This document shows, piece after piece, positions 17,601 to 25,726 of a stretch of 32,600 nucleotides of DNA. The position numbers and the translations under genes were made by a program. The notes under the pieces are model-generated. The model did not search any database. It was not told the origin of the DNA and worked only from the letters and a program-made list of their open reading frames with translations. Position 1 is the stretch's first letter; every line of letters starts with the position of its first letter. The DNA is from a virus. The stretch lies in IMG/VR virus record IMGVR_UViG_3300000116_000101, positions 1 through 32,600 of that record. One strand, written 5' to 3'.

Positions 17601-19935
17601 TTATATTTGGAAATCTTGAAGTTTGTACTGTATCCCAATATTGCCAGTTATGTGTTATATTATCTGAATCTGTGTGTCCTATTTTATCCCCAATTCTATT
17701 AGCAGCATATATATAAGCTTTATCATTTCCTGAGTAATCAACAGTAGCCATTACAGACCACCACCCACCATCAAAGAAGGGTAAATCAATACTTGCTGTT
17801 TTATCTAACCCATTATTTCCATCAGGATAAAATGTTAAAGTACCATAAGCATTAGATTCAGAAGGAGAAGACCCACTATAACTTGAAGTAGTCATTCCTG
17901 ATCCTGTATAGTTTAAAGTAATAAAGGAAGTATTACCATCACCAGTCCATAAGTTTTGGTGTATGGGTGTAGCTGTTTCTGGTATACCTGGGGTTTTAAA
18001 TCTAAATTGTAGAGATTTTGGTCTTGTTTCTTGAACATTATTAGCAAAATCATCACTTAATTGAAATGAAGAGGTTATTTGACTGTTTATACCATCAGAA
18101 TGAAAGGCATAATTAAATACATCTTTACTATAATCCCAATCTTGAAAATCGTTTCTATCTTTACCACCAAATTCGTTTATTCTTAAAATGGTACTTGGGA
18201 TTCCATAAGCAGTAATTAATGCTCTTATACCAGCTATTGTACCTTTTTTCTTAAGTAATAAGGGTATGTTATGGTAAATTCGTTTATATAATTGTTTATT
18301 AACATTGTCTAATGGGACTATATCGTTTGAAGCAGATATTTCAGTATCTACGTACTGAAACCCAGTAGGTGTATTAACTAGGGTATCGATTGACCCCGTC
18401 ATATCGGGAAAAGGAAATGTACTACCTGAGGGAGTTAATCCCAAAAATGCAGTATATAAATCATTAGAGTTAAAATTATTTGAATATAATTTAATACCAA
18501 AATCCCTAATAGCATCTGCTACTAAATCCTTAGAAATACCAAAGTCTAAACGGTTATCCGCGTCAAATCTAGTTGTTAAATTCTTAGTATATAACCATGT
18601 ATTATCATACTGTTGAGCCACCATATCAACGAATAATTCATATTTTTCGTTTTCTGAATCTTCTTTAAGATATTCTGGGATTGCATTATATAAATAATCT
18701 TGATTATTTTCATCATAATTAGAAGCAGATAAAGCTTGCCCCCCATAATAAGGACTTCCTTCATCTGTACTCCCTACCCAAGTTAATGCTTCGGTACTTC
18801 CAGTTGGAAATAAAATATAAGGAGGTTCTGTATTTTGTTTTGGGTATGATTTTTCTGAACCACTATTAAAATACATAAAATATTCCCAACCATCTAAGTT
18901 AGAAATTATTTTTTCAATACTATTACCAAGTTCAGCTTTACTAGAACTGTAAGTACCCGTATTTAAAGGTAAATTATTTATAGCATTACTTGAAGATTGG
19001 ATTAATCCTACTTTATAATAAAAATTATCTAACCTAGTATATGCGGATGAAAAATGTATAAAATTACTATATTCAGTGTAATCTACACTTATGTTAATAT
19101 CCTTTCTATTTAATAGATTTTTTATTTGGTTTTGGGAACTAGTTATATCTGAATTTATTAAAGTATTATAACTAAATTCTTGACTTGATTCTCCTGTTTC
19201 TTGTGTTACAGTAATACTATAATTTGGACCCTTTATTAATTGAATATCATTTGGTTCAAAAATTAAAGGTGGGAAAGTAACATTATATGCTTCAGGATAT
19301 GAAATTTCTTCAACTACCCATAATGTTGATTTTAAATCAAATTGAGAAGGTAAGGGCTCATATAGTTTAACTAATAATGAAGGTTCTACAGCAGTTGTAG
19401 TATCCAATCTTAAATTATTTGCTATTACCTGTTGATCATTTCCAAAATTAAGTAAAAAATCTACAAAATAATCTTGAGTTTCACGAAACCCAATAAATGC
19501 TTCACTTGAACTAATAATTAATTCACTAGGTATAGTATTACTATTTAACCTTAATTCAGTTCTATCTGAACTAATTTCACTGATATAATAATTAGTTTCT
19601 ATATCCGAAGCTATAAGCTTTCTATAAAAATTATAAGTAGCATAAAAAGTACCTTCATCATATCCTATTTCTGAAAGATCTTCATCTGGGTATAATATAG
19701 TATCTCCATTTATTACACTATAATTTGTTACAGGGATGGCTTTTGCTGATCCAACTAAGGGGAAAATAAGATTTTTACTTTCATCATAAGCATAGTATTC
19801 TATATAATCCGTGGATGAAGTAAAAGCAGTATCTAATCTTGAAGAAGATATTAAATTACTATCTTTTTCATCATACTGTTGAAATTCAAATGTTGAAGGT
19901 TCAACTTGTACTATTTTTATTTTATTTTCTTCCAT
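14647..19935 (-). CDS. Giant gpI-like tail protein with LamG-like domain (1762 aa)
   Basis: A 1762-residue protein, the largest in the window. Near residue 550-580 the phrase Y-H-N-I-P-L-L-L-K-K-K-G-T followed by G-I-R-A-L-I-T-A-Y-G-I-P is the signature I know from phage tail proteins of the gpI kind, in the position where gp6 partners occur. Residues about 640-820 look like a LamG/concanavalin-like sandwich: L-Q-F-R-F-K, a G-W-W-S-V-M strand, and E-I-R-Y-W before Y-D-Y-V-V-N-P. Around residue 1315 a G-Y-Q-V-G-D-T-I-T-I module recurs from the 1555-aa protein. Long low-complexity Asn/Ser/Thr linkers join the parts. It follows the 155-aa gene by 27 nt without the late motif. Baseplate-periphery function is inference from the gpI-like core and location; the LamG-like part could bind sugar. 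Confidence 0.78.
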   Translation of the reverse strand: MEENKIKIVQVEPSTFEFQQYDEKDSNLISSSRLDTAFTSSTDYIEYYAYDESKNLIFPLVGSAKAIPVTNYSVINGDTILYPDEDLSEIGYDEGTFYATYNFYRKLIASDIETNYYISEISSDRTELRLNSNTIPSELIISSSEAFIGFRETQDYFVDFLLNFGNDQQVIANNLRLDTTTAVEPSLLVKLYEPLPSQFDLKSTLWVVEEISYPEAYNVTFPPLIFEPNDIQLIKGPNYSITVTQETGESSQEFSYNTLINSDITSSQNQIKNLLNRKDINISVDYTEYSNFIHFSSAYTRLDNFYYKVGLIQSSSNAINNLPLNTGTYSSSKAELGNSIEKIISNLDGWEYFMYFNSGSEKSYPKQNTEPPYILFPTGSTEALTWVGSTDEGSPYYGGQALSASNYDENNQDYLYNAIPEYLKEDSENEKYELFVDMVAQQYDNTWLYTKNLTTRFDADNRLDFGISKDLVADAIRDFGIKLYSNNFNSNDLYTAFLGLTPSGSTFPFPDMTGSIDTLVNTPTGFQYVDTEISASNDIVPLDNVNKQLYKRIYHNIPLLLKKKGTIAGIRALITAYGIPSTILRINEFGGKDRNDFQDWDYSKDVFNYAFHSDGINSQITSSFQLSDDFANNVQETRPKSLQFRFKTPGIPETATPIHQNLWTGDGNTSFITLNYTGSGMTTSSYSGSSPSESNAYGTLTFYPDGNNGLDKTASIDLPFFDGGWWSVMATVDYSGNDKAYIYAANRIGDKIGHTDSDNITHNWQYWDTVQTSRFPNINNVPIDGGTATPFSGAYQEIRYWDTALSESLFYDYVVNPYSTQGNTINVTPQDLAFRADLGTQLITSSRTSIHPKVTGSWATTQSFSSGDSEFYVTGSFIQNRESIFLNQVPGGIKNRISDQIKIVQEVLPSGSTLSPYRSIQQDIYPSGSNPSINYLEVAFSPTDQVNDDIIAQIGAFNLGDYIGDPRQISESGYSYPQLDALRDAYFTKYINSYDVNDFIRLISFFDNSLFKMIEDFTPARTSLSSGVVIKQNLLERNRQAPPSMSFTTPEYSGSVKSFPRNYQVPNSSSSFPAYGNVSGSAIYKFSGGTGGAFEPFNSNFTAPVSRSVQNGGGPYSGLTEAEVSASEFYAQYPEFVQQWSESIVPSLGITPPYHQEQTGSNQFPPVNYPRIDQREFYNGEFGNDIQVRANEICKTFFGHDAIIDYFFRIQWFNNISKNESDFVLPNFIPTEGNVWFWADTVNQNGILTQNYPLNITQNFQTTPYPSNTNVTTTNITTDGSGTGAEVRISTTTQPAAQSWLNVKVINSPSNSGYQVGDTITISIAELQSLGYTTATQDLIVTLLTRDVAYNVTNKVKYIKMSNVDVNGVAIQPFIADSDYVIFNLTGASDYLNILIEGYQSYFISNTSNQSDGFPGTEDATLLIINQEPSSNAVNSFDDSFYNLTFSASGVFSYYATSSGEDPNVIPATGFTESLAQGYFPPIPTYPTESFFKGWHEANYFQTTNDGGLVRVSTGDSFNTDTFGNFNTGSREFDGDATNTPSEVPWFMNAKNDTYHALSASSTLTGGAPSIIKLALYQGDITASSVPIGPAFNLYSPPSTITITPNLQQIQGTTDIVSISSCGSGTIPSSGTPAERTSTTQVSVGGNPNTQYVMYFMTDESGAWSVHPGTPSFLSIIGGGVTPNPTVANNGNVYTGDRTINIRCDASPGPSAPDNLELTQRDWRVVIKNFDQTNYPLNESYCAYTQYGYFGGPTQGEDPIDP

Positions 19936-19962
19936 ATTTAGAAAGTAGTGGTATTTGTAATA

Positions 19963-20430
19963 TTAAGGGTTTGTTGTTGATGGTATTGTACTAACAATAT
20001 CATTATATTCTTTATTCCCTGACAGATCTTCATTTTCTATGTTATCAGCATCTAAATCAATTTTTTCTCCTGTAAGTGCTTCAGCTGTTGCAATTTGAGA
20101 TTGTAATAAATCTCTTCTTAGTTGTGATATTTCCGCTCTTAATGCTACTATAATTTCATTATCTTGATCAAAGTTTATATAGTCACCACTGGTTTTGACT
20201 AAATATTCGTGTGAATTTGAACCTCCATAGGAAGGAATATCGTAAAATAGCTCATTATAATATTCAAAAAACTGTTGAACAGTAGTTGTTGCCTCTATTT
20301 GTTCATTTACAGAAATAACACCCAATTGTTGAAATTGAGTATCTATAATTTTAGTATAATCTGTTTTAGAATATACTTTTTTAATTAAATCTATTTTTTC
20401 TGTTTTTCTATCCATTTTACTTCTACCCAT
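19963..20430 (-). CDS. Small baseplate-cluster protein of unknown function
   Basis: A 155-residue soluble protein. Residues about 53-82 (F-F-E-Y-Y-N-E-L-F-Y-D-I-P then S-H-E-Y-L-V) form a recognisable conserved-looking block, followed by a coiled-coil-like helix (about 90-115: I-V-A-L-R-A-E-I-S-Q-L-R-R-D-L-L) and an acidic Asn-rich tail. The chosen start overlaps the end of the 389-aa gene by 8 nt; a second Met at residue 6 would leave a 7-nt gap and is an equal alternative. Placement between the DNRLRE-like protein and the giant gpI-like protein suggests a baseplate assembly or joining role, which is inference. Confidence 0.7.
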   Translation of the reverse strand: MGRSKMDRKTEKIDLIKKVYSKTDYTKIIDTQFQQLGVISVNEQIEATTTVQQFFEYYNELFYDIPSYGGSNSHEYLVKTSGDYINFDQDNEIIVALRAEISQLRRDLLQSQIATAEALTGEKIDLDADNIENEDLSGNKEYNDIVSTIPSTTNP

Positions 20431-21592
20431 TAACTACTTTAAAGTAATAATTCTCATCCATCACTATGGTTTGACCCGCTATTTCAGTTTGAATCAATAT
20501 ACAATAATACCTTTCAGGTTCCAAACCATTCATATAAACAGTAAAGAAACTTCCAGTTGAATCACAACTAATATTTGTAAATTCTTTATCAAAATCTACA
20601 ACAAATTCATTAGTATCTAAATCCTTAATAGCATATAAAGATTGTGAAGGTAAAGCATAATTTGTTGTATAAACAGAAGCGGTTTGAAAACTACGAATTG
20701 GAAATTCGGGACGTACACTTAATCTAAAATTATTTATACTTTCACTGTAAAATACACCTTGGTTATTATCTAATGCTACAAATAAATCAGGAGTATTAAT
20801 AACATCTAAGGATCCTGTTTCATATACAGAATCATCCCACTTTATTTCTAATTGTGGTGGGTAGATTGTATTTGTGTCTACTGAATAATAACTTAATTGG
20901 GGAGATACTGCACTTGAAGTAATAAATTCTTTATCAGTTTCCCATTTTACTATAAATCCTTCGTTTGCTATTTCTATTTTACCTGCATTTAAACCCCTAG
21001 ATGATGAATACCATACTCTTAATGCATCTGTTACATTAACATTTAAGTCTTTGTCACTTCTTAAATTAAAGGATTGTGTAAACTCTAAAGGACCAATTCC
21101 TTCATATCCACCTGATCCTGTATACCATACTCCACCTCCTGCGTTATTACTTCCAGAAAATGAGGCTGTAATAAGTGGATTCCAACCTCCGGTTGACCAT
21201 TTATTTGAACCTGAATAATCAGAGTATACCCAACTTACACCTGTAGTATTAAAGGGTTTATCTAGATATTGACCTGATCCATTATTCCATGATCCTGATA
21301 TAGGGTAAACTTCTATGTTTGATTTTAAAATAACATTCGTTGCTTTTGATACATTCAATTTTAAACTCCCTGAAAAGTTATCCCAAGATCCTGTTACTTT
21401 TGCTATATTATCAATTACATCGTTTATCTGTGACTGATCAAATTTAACTAGAGATCTTGCTACTTGGGCTATAGGGTTTATGTCTGTTACTTTATTGTTT
21501 ACATCTAATATAGGATCCAACCCAGTATTCATTGCTGGGTACGCACTATATATTGAAGCGTCTTGGGAGGGAAATAATTTATATACTGCCAT
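20423..21592 (-). CDS. DNRLRE-like virion structural protein
   Basis: A 389-residue soluble protein. The start has the pattern of the DNRLRE/CBM96-like sandwich: F-P-S-Q-D-A-S-I-Y-S near residues 7-16, N-T-G-L-D near 23, then R-S-L-V-K-F-D near 46. Near residue 190-230 the matching second half appears: V-T-D-A-L-R-V-W-Y followed by N-A-G-K-I and G-F-I-V-K-W. The remaining C-terminal 130 residues look like an Ig-type strand domain. DNRLRE-like domains usually occur in surface proteins and can bind carbohydrate; here the gene lies directly after gp6 (2-nt gap), so a wedge or periphery role is likely. The domain assignment is pattern-based and moderately sure; the function is inference. Confidence 0.68.
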   Translation of the reverse strand: MAVYKLFPSQDASIYSAYPAMNTGLDPILDVNNKVTDINPIAQVARSLVKFDQSQINDVIDNIAKVTGSWDNFSGSLKLNVSKATNVILKSNIEVYPISGSWNNGSGQYLDKPFNTTGVSWVYSDYSGSNKWSTGGWNPLITASFSGSNNAGGGVWYTGSGGYEGIGPLEFTQSFNLRSDKDLNVNVTDALRVWYSSSRGLNAGKIEIANEGFIVKWETDKEFITSSAVSPQLSYYSVDTNTIYPPQLEIKWDDSVYETGSLDVINTPDLFVALDNNQGVFYSESINNFRLSVRPEFPIRSFQTASVYTTNYALPSQSLYAIKDLDTNEFVVDFDKEFTNISCDSTGSFFTVYMNGLEPERYYCILIQTEIAGQTIVMDENYYFKVVNG

Positions 21593-21594
21593 AA

Positions 21595-23436
21595 TTATAA
21601 GTTTACTACTTTTCCTTTAATATCTCTATTTGGATATTTTAATTCAAAAATACTTGGATCTAAAGAAGGAAATATTGTTCCATTTTGGTTTGCACCATTC
21701 ATATCATAAGCCCATTGTGAATATCCACTATTTGTTCCTGCAATGTTACTTATTACTATAGACTTAACAGTTTGTACTCCTTCTAATGCATCTAACATTA
21801 CAAATAAATCGGGAGTAATTATAGGTTGATTAATTTGCCATTTATCAATATTAAAATAAGTTTGAAGTGAAACTATACACCTTTCAAGTACCTCATTACT
21901 GTTATAATTAGGATAAGTTACAATTTGGAAATTTATACCAAAATTAATAATAAAAGCATCTTTAATACTAATAGTATCACCAATCATTCTATACTCATTA
22001 AGATATGTTCTAACATTTTCTTTTAAAGTATCTGAGGGAGTGGTTAAATAATTGTTATTGTCTTCTGTTAGTACGTAAAGGTCTAATGTTGTATTAGCAT
22101 CATCGGCATTTGGTTTTTGTGTCCATGCTTTTGCAATTCTACCATATTTAGAAGGCATACTTAAAGCTCTTACTAAATAATCATTAGCTGTTACATTTCT
22201 TAATTGAGTAGAAAAATTTGATATACTATTTTGTCTTATTTCTTCTATTGTATCTCCATCTTGACCTCCTGAAGCTGCTTCGGGGTTGTTAGTTGCTACA
22301 GAGTTAAATATATATTGTGCTAGATTAGGATCTAATCCACCTTTTATAAATTTTATATTTGTAGTATTAACATTTGTAATAGTATTTGATAACACATTAG
22401 ATTTAACCCCACCACCAGTATAATATCTTACTGTTAGAGTAGTATTTGATGGAGAAATACCGTATGTGTTTGTAAAAACAAAATTTGTAGGACTATAAGC
22501 GGTTGTTAATTTATTTTGTTCAAAAGGTAAACCTAAACCTACATTCATTGAATTTGGAATAATTTCTTCTGTTGTACTATTTGGGTTACCAACTCCAAAT
22601 TGAAGTTGAAGTCTATTACTACTTAAAAATCTAGTTGCAAATCTAGTTTCTACTGATTTAGTTTGTAATAAATAAGGTGTATCTGTATCTAAATAAGTAT
22701 TTGGGTCATTTATATTTGTGTTTTTAATACCATCAAATATTAATTCTTGTCCTAAATAATCAACTTCATACCATTTATTTCCATCAGAATCTATTACATC
22801 AACTATACCTGCTATATTAGGTTCATTAATTTCAAGTGTAATGAAATCTTGTGGGGATCCTATGGAAAATTGAGTTTGATTAATTTTAGCTGAGAATACT
22901 TTTCTTGATTTTTTTAATAGGTAAAAAGTAGGATTACCTCCTGATATTTGACCAATTGAAACCGTAGTTGGGTCTAATGAACTGGAGGAAGTAAAATCAA
23001 TTGGATTATCTAATGTAAAAGTTACGGGTGTTGCTGAAGTTGTCGTTATTGATGTATTAGCATCTACATATAAGGCATAATCATAATCAGGAACAGATTC
23101 ATTATTAACTAGTTTAGCTGGAACTTGTTGGTATATATCTATGATAGTATTTGATAAACCTGTAACTCTAGGTTTATAACCATACATATAGGCCATATCA
23201 AATATATTACTCTGTTGTCTAGCATACTGTAAAAAGTTTTCTTGAATTTGATTATCTAAATAGAAAGATAACACATCCCCTACATACGCTGCTTGTTCTA
23301 TAAACATCATCCCCGGGGAGGTGTTTGAAAAATCTGTATAAGTCTTTGGGAAGTATGTTTGGCTATAATTAATTAGCTGGGATCTATACTCTGAAAAATC
23401 CTTATTTATATATTTTATGTCTTTTCTTACAGCCAT
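21595..23436 (-). CDS. 6: Baseplate wedge subunit, gp6-like (baseplate J family)
   Basis: A 613-residue protein, close to T4 gp6 in length (about 660). The N terminus holds the characteristic block S-P-G-M-M-F-I-E-Q-A-A-Y-V-G-D-V-L-S-F-Y at about residues 40-59, followed by Q-E-N-F-L-Q-Y-A-R and a hydrophobic M-Y-G-Y-K-P segment. At about 385-430 the baseplate-J-like phrase G-D-T-I-E-E-I-R-Q-N then R-N-V-T-A-N-D-Y-L appears. In T4 and P2-like phages this protein forms the dimeric core of each baseplate wedge and, with gp25, triggers sheath contraction. Its start overlaps the gp25 stop codon (TAATG), so the two are translationally coupled, as expected for partners. Identification is strong. 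Confidence 0.92.
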   Translation of the reverse strand: MAVRKDIKYINKDFSEYRSQLINYSQTYFPKTYTDFSNTSPGMMFIEQAAYVGDVLSFYLDNQIQENFLQYARQQSNIFDMAYMYGYKPRVTGLSNTIIDIYQQVPAKLVNNESVPDYDYALYVDANTSITTTSATPVTFTLDNPIDFTSSSSLDPTTVSIGQISGGNPTFYLLKKSRKVFSAKINQTQFSIGSPQDFITLEINEPNIAGIVDVIDSDGNKWYEVDYLGQELIFDGIKNTNINDPNTYLDTDTPYLLQTKSVETRFATRFLSSNRLQLQFGVGNPNSTTEEIIPNSMNVGLGLPFEQNKLTTAYSPTNFVFTNTYGISPSNTTLTVRYYTGGGVKSNVLSNTITNVNTTNIKFIKGGLDPNLAQYIFNSVATNNPEAASGGQDGDTIEEIRQNSISNFSTQLRNVTANDYLVRALSMPSKYGRIAKAWTQKPNADDANTTLDLYVLTEDNNNYLTTPSDTLKENVRTYLNEYRMIGDTISIKDAFIINFGINFQIVTYPNYNSNEVLERCIVSLQTYFNIDKWQINQPIITPDLFVMLDALEGVQTVKSIVISNIAGTNSGYSQWAYDMNGANQNGTIFPSLDPSIFELKYPNRDIKGKVVNL

Positions 23437-23843
23437 TAGTTAAAATTTAAATTTAAAGTATCTTCAATAGCAGTATTTATAACATTATAGTATATTTGCA
23501 CTGTTACTTCATTATTGTCTGAGTTATTTAAAACATTTAATTCTTGAACATTTACAAGAGGAAATTCGGTCGCTATTTTTTGTTGTACATCTTCTCTTAA
23601 AAAATCTAAATTATCTGAATTTATTTGAGTAAATATAAATTTTCTTAAACCACCACCAAAAGTAGGATTACCTGGTCTTTCTCCTGGGTTTGTTAGGAAA
23701 TAATTAATTAAGTTATTTTTTATTGCCTGAGCAGTTTGATAATTAGGAGTGAACACACCACCTTCATTGAATGGGATGTTTACTCCAATACCAACTGAGG
23801 GTCTTAAATCATTAACAAATTGATTGGGTGCTCTAAATGCCAT
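23436..23843 (-). CDS. 25: Baseplate wedge subunit gp25 (GPW/gp25 family)
   Basis: A 135-residue protein matching T4 gp25 (132 aa) in length. The family hallmark N-P-G-E-R-P-G-N-P-T-F-G-G-G-L-R-K-F-I-F lies at residues 52-71, containing the GER and FG-GL residues conserved in the family. The rest is the expected helix followed by beta strands (E-V-T-V-Q-I-Y-Y near 111). In contractile tails this small subunit joins the wedge core to the sheath. It overlaps gp6 by one base (TAATG) and follows the 131-aa gene by one base, so the three are one operon segment. A confident call. Confidence 0.93.
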   Translation of the reverse strand: MAFRAPNQFVNDLRPSVGIGVNIPFNEGGVFTPNYQTAQAIKNNLINYFLTNPGERPGNPTFGGGLRKFIFTQINSDNLDFLREDVQQKIATEFPLVNVQELNVLNNSDNNEVTVQIYYNVINTAIEDTLNLNFN

Positions 23844-23844
23844 A

Positions 23845-24240
23845 TTATACTTTTCCTTTCATTATATTATTAATCATATCCATAGATACCTCACCTTGAG
23901 GTAATTGACCATTTGGGGATGTAGTATCCATACTACCCATTTGTAATGGCATACTATTAGTATTTGCACTTATAGTACCATTTACTCCAGGTCTCATACC
24001 ATCTAAAACACTCATCATGTTTTCTCTTAGTTTCAGTTTATCCGTTTCAGGGAGTGAAGTTTGCATTACTGGGTTCAGGGGACTAGGTGTTCCCGGATCT
24101 GTTGAAGGGGTTGCTGTTATTCTTTCGACAACGGTTTGTCTAGGAGCACGCACAGCTTCCATAAGGATGTCTTTCATCTCTTCTTGTATAGCCTCTTTCA
24201 CTGCTTCTTTTACGATTGTTTTTAATTGATTTAGTTTCAT
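23845..24240 (-). CDS. Small protein of unknown function in the baseplate operon
   Basis: A 131-residue protein. It begins with an amphipathic helix (MKLNQLKTIVKEAVKEAIQE) followed by an acidic Met-rich helix; the second half is a Pro/Ser/Thr/Met/Gly-rich tail of low complexity ending in D-M-I-N-N-I-M-K-G-K-V. The helical start K-L-x-Q-L-K-x-I-V-K-E is a frequent opening of small proteins in marine phages and makes the ATG at 24240 credible. An exact late motif ends only 4 nt before that ATG, closer than at other genes. It lies one base before gp25. Function unknown; a scaffold or assembly role is only a guess. Confidence 0.7.
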   Translation of the reverse strand: MKLNQLKTIVKEAVKEAIQEEMKDILMEAVRAPRQTVVERITATPSTDPGTPSPLNPVMQTSLPETDKLKLRENMMSVLDGMRPGVNGTISANTNSMPLQMGSMDTTSPNGQLPQGEVSMDMINNIMKGKV

Positions 24241-24244
24241 ATGT

Positions 24245-24254
24245 TTATAAATAT
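24245..24254 (-). promoter_or_regulatory. Late-region motif ATATTTATAA abutting the 131-aa gene
   Basis: Exact copy lying 4 nt before the ATG at 24240, in the 18-nt gap after the 488-aa gene. If this is a -10-type box, initiation would fall at or beyond the start codon, implying a leaderless message or a different function of the word. It would head the segment 131 aa - gp25 - gp6 - DNRLRE - 155 aa. Confidence 0.55.
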
Positions 24255-24258
24255 TGAA

Positions 24259-25725
24259 TTAATCTGCTTTTAAATTGTTTTGTATTATATAAAATGCTAG
24301 TTCGTCTAGTAATATTTGATCTTCAGCACTAAATGAAGGTTCTCCTTGTAATATTATAATTCCTCCTGAATTTTTAGCTATTGCTTTTCTTTTGTATTGG
24401 TCACCTACTTTAGATTTATCTTCTTGTACCACAGATAATTCAAAACCATTTACATTAGTTAATATTGTATTACCTTGTTCTTGTGAGTTAGCTTGTATTG
24501 CTAAAAGCTCAGCATTTATTTGTTCCATAGGTATATCACCACCACAATTTTCTATTAGTTCATCAACACGTTTTAAGTATCTTAATATTATTATTAAGGA
24601 TATAACTAAAAATATAAGGGATATAAGTAATGCCTTTTTTAAATCTTCGGATATATCAACTAAATCTTTAAGTAACTCTTTAACATCTTCTAATTTTGCT
24701 ATTAAAGAATAAGGTACACCTACACCAGGAGGTGTGGCAACTGGGAAGCCTATTGCGGAAATACTACTTTTTACACCCCTTAATTGGATTGATAAGTAAA
24801 GAAATAAAGCTGCTATTGCTGTGTTTGCTGCTATTACTATCCACATTTGGTTTATTTGTTTAACTATAGAGTTTCTTCGTTTTATAAGTTCTCTTAAAAG
24901 CTCATTATTGGGGCATACTGCCGTTTCTTGTTCTTCTTTTTCTAATTTGGTAATACCAAACACAACCATTAAAGATATAGCTAAAGGAAATAATTTGTTT
25001 TGGGCTACCCCAGCAAATGCTAATATTTGAGCTTTTATGGTAATTATAGCTATTTGGACTGCTCCTAAGCCTATAAGGGCGGCAGTTTCAGCTAGCTTAT
25101 TCATTTCATCTTTTACTTGATCTGCCCTTCTTTCAGCTTCTTTATCTATATCAATTAATTTCTTTATAGGTAAAATTTGTGGTACTTCTCCCTCAAGGGT
25201 TATTAAAGATTGTTTATCTGGGGCGTATTGGTCTTTTTTATAAAGAACTGTTGGTTCTAATATAGATAATTCGGGTAAAGCTTCAATTGATACTGTTCCA
25301 AACCTAATCTCATATTCTCCATTTTCATCAGTTTTTATTTCTTTATTACCATTTTTATCATATACATATTCTTTATATTCTTCCTCTTTTTTTATTTGTT
25401 TAGGTTTACCAGTTATTCTATTTATTTTACCACTGGGGTCGTCAACTTTAATTTTTCTGGTTTTGGTTACTAATTTCATTGGAAATAAAACAAGTAAAGG
25501 TTTTACTTCAACTCCTTGAATAGGTTCACTTGTTTGTTCACTATATAATCTTCCTTTAGTAGAAAAAGTAGTAATAACAGGTTTGTATTTTTCAAGTTGT
25601 TCTTTAGTTGCTTTAAAATCATCAACATTGTCTTTTACACCTTCAGCTTTTGCTATTATTTCCTGACCTTTAGGGGTATTTAAAAATACTTTACCTAAAT
25701 CTAATAATGTTTTTTCATCTATCAT
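24259..25725 (-). CDS. Multi-pass hydrophobic protein with Ig-like domain in the baseplate operon
   Basis: A 488-residue protein. Residues about 53-180 look like a carboxypeptidase-regulatory-like (Ig-fold) domain: K-G-R-L-Y-S followed by E-P-I-Q-G-V-E-V, then T-D-E-N-G-E-Y-E-I and a tail K-D-Q-Y-A-P. After a charged linker come hydrophobic segments at about 214-230, 243-258, 294-314 and 364-381, separated by Lys/Arg/Glu-rich helices. The C-terminal 100 residues are soluble. Such membrane-like segments are unusual in a baseplate gene; the gene is locked between hub and gp25 (1-nt gap to the hub gene, 18 nt to the next) so it is likely a virion or assembly protein. Possible roles: a hub component that enters the host membrane, or an inner-membrane assembly factor. 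Both are inference. Confidence 0.72.
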   Translation of the reverse strand: MIDEKTLLDLGKVFLNTPKGQEIIAKAEGVKDNVDDFKATKEQLEKYKPVITTFSTKGRLYSEQTSEPIQGVEVKPLLVLFPMKLVTKTRKIKVDDPSGKINRITGKPKQIKKEEEYKEYVYDKNGNKEIKTDENGEYEIRFGTVSIEALPELSILEPTVLYKKDQYAPDKQSLITLEGEVPQILPIKKLIDIDKEAERRADQVKDEMNKLAETAALIGLGAVQIAIITIKAQILAFAGVAQNKLFPLAISLMVVFGITKLEKEEQETAVCPNNELLRELIKRRNSIVKQINQMWIVIAANTAIAALFLYLSIQLRGVKSSISAIGFPVATPPGVGVPYSLIAKLEDVKELLKDLVDISEDLKKALLISLIFLVISLIIILRYLKRVDELIENCGGDIPMEQINAELLAIQANSQEQGNTILTNVNGFELSVVQEDKSKVGDQYKRKAIAKNSGGIIILQGEPSFSAEDQILLDELAFYIIQNNLKAD

Positions 25726-25726
25726 A

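Noticed and set aside
24392-25030. Plus-strand ORFs (106 and 69 aa) opposite the 488-aa gene
   Set aside because: Antisense frames over hydrophobic coding sequence; no other plus-strand gene exists in the window.
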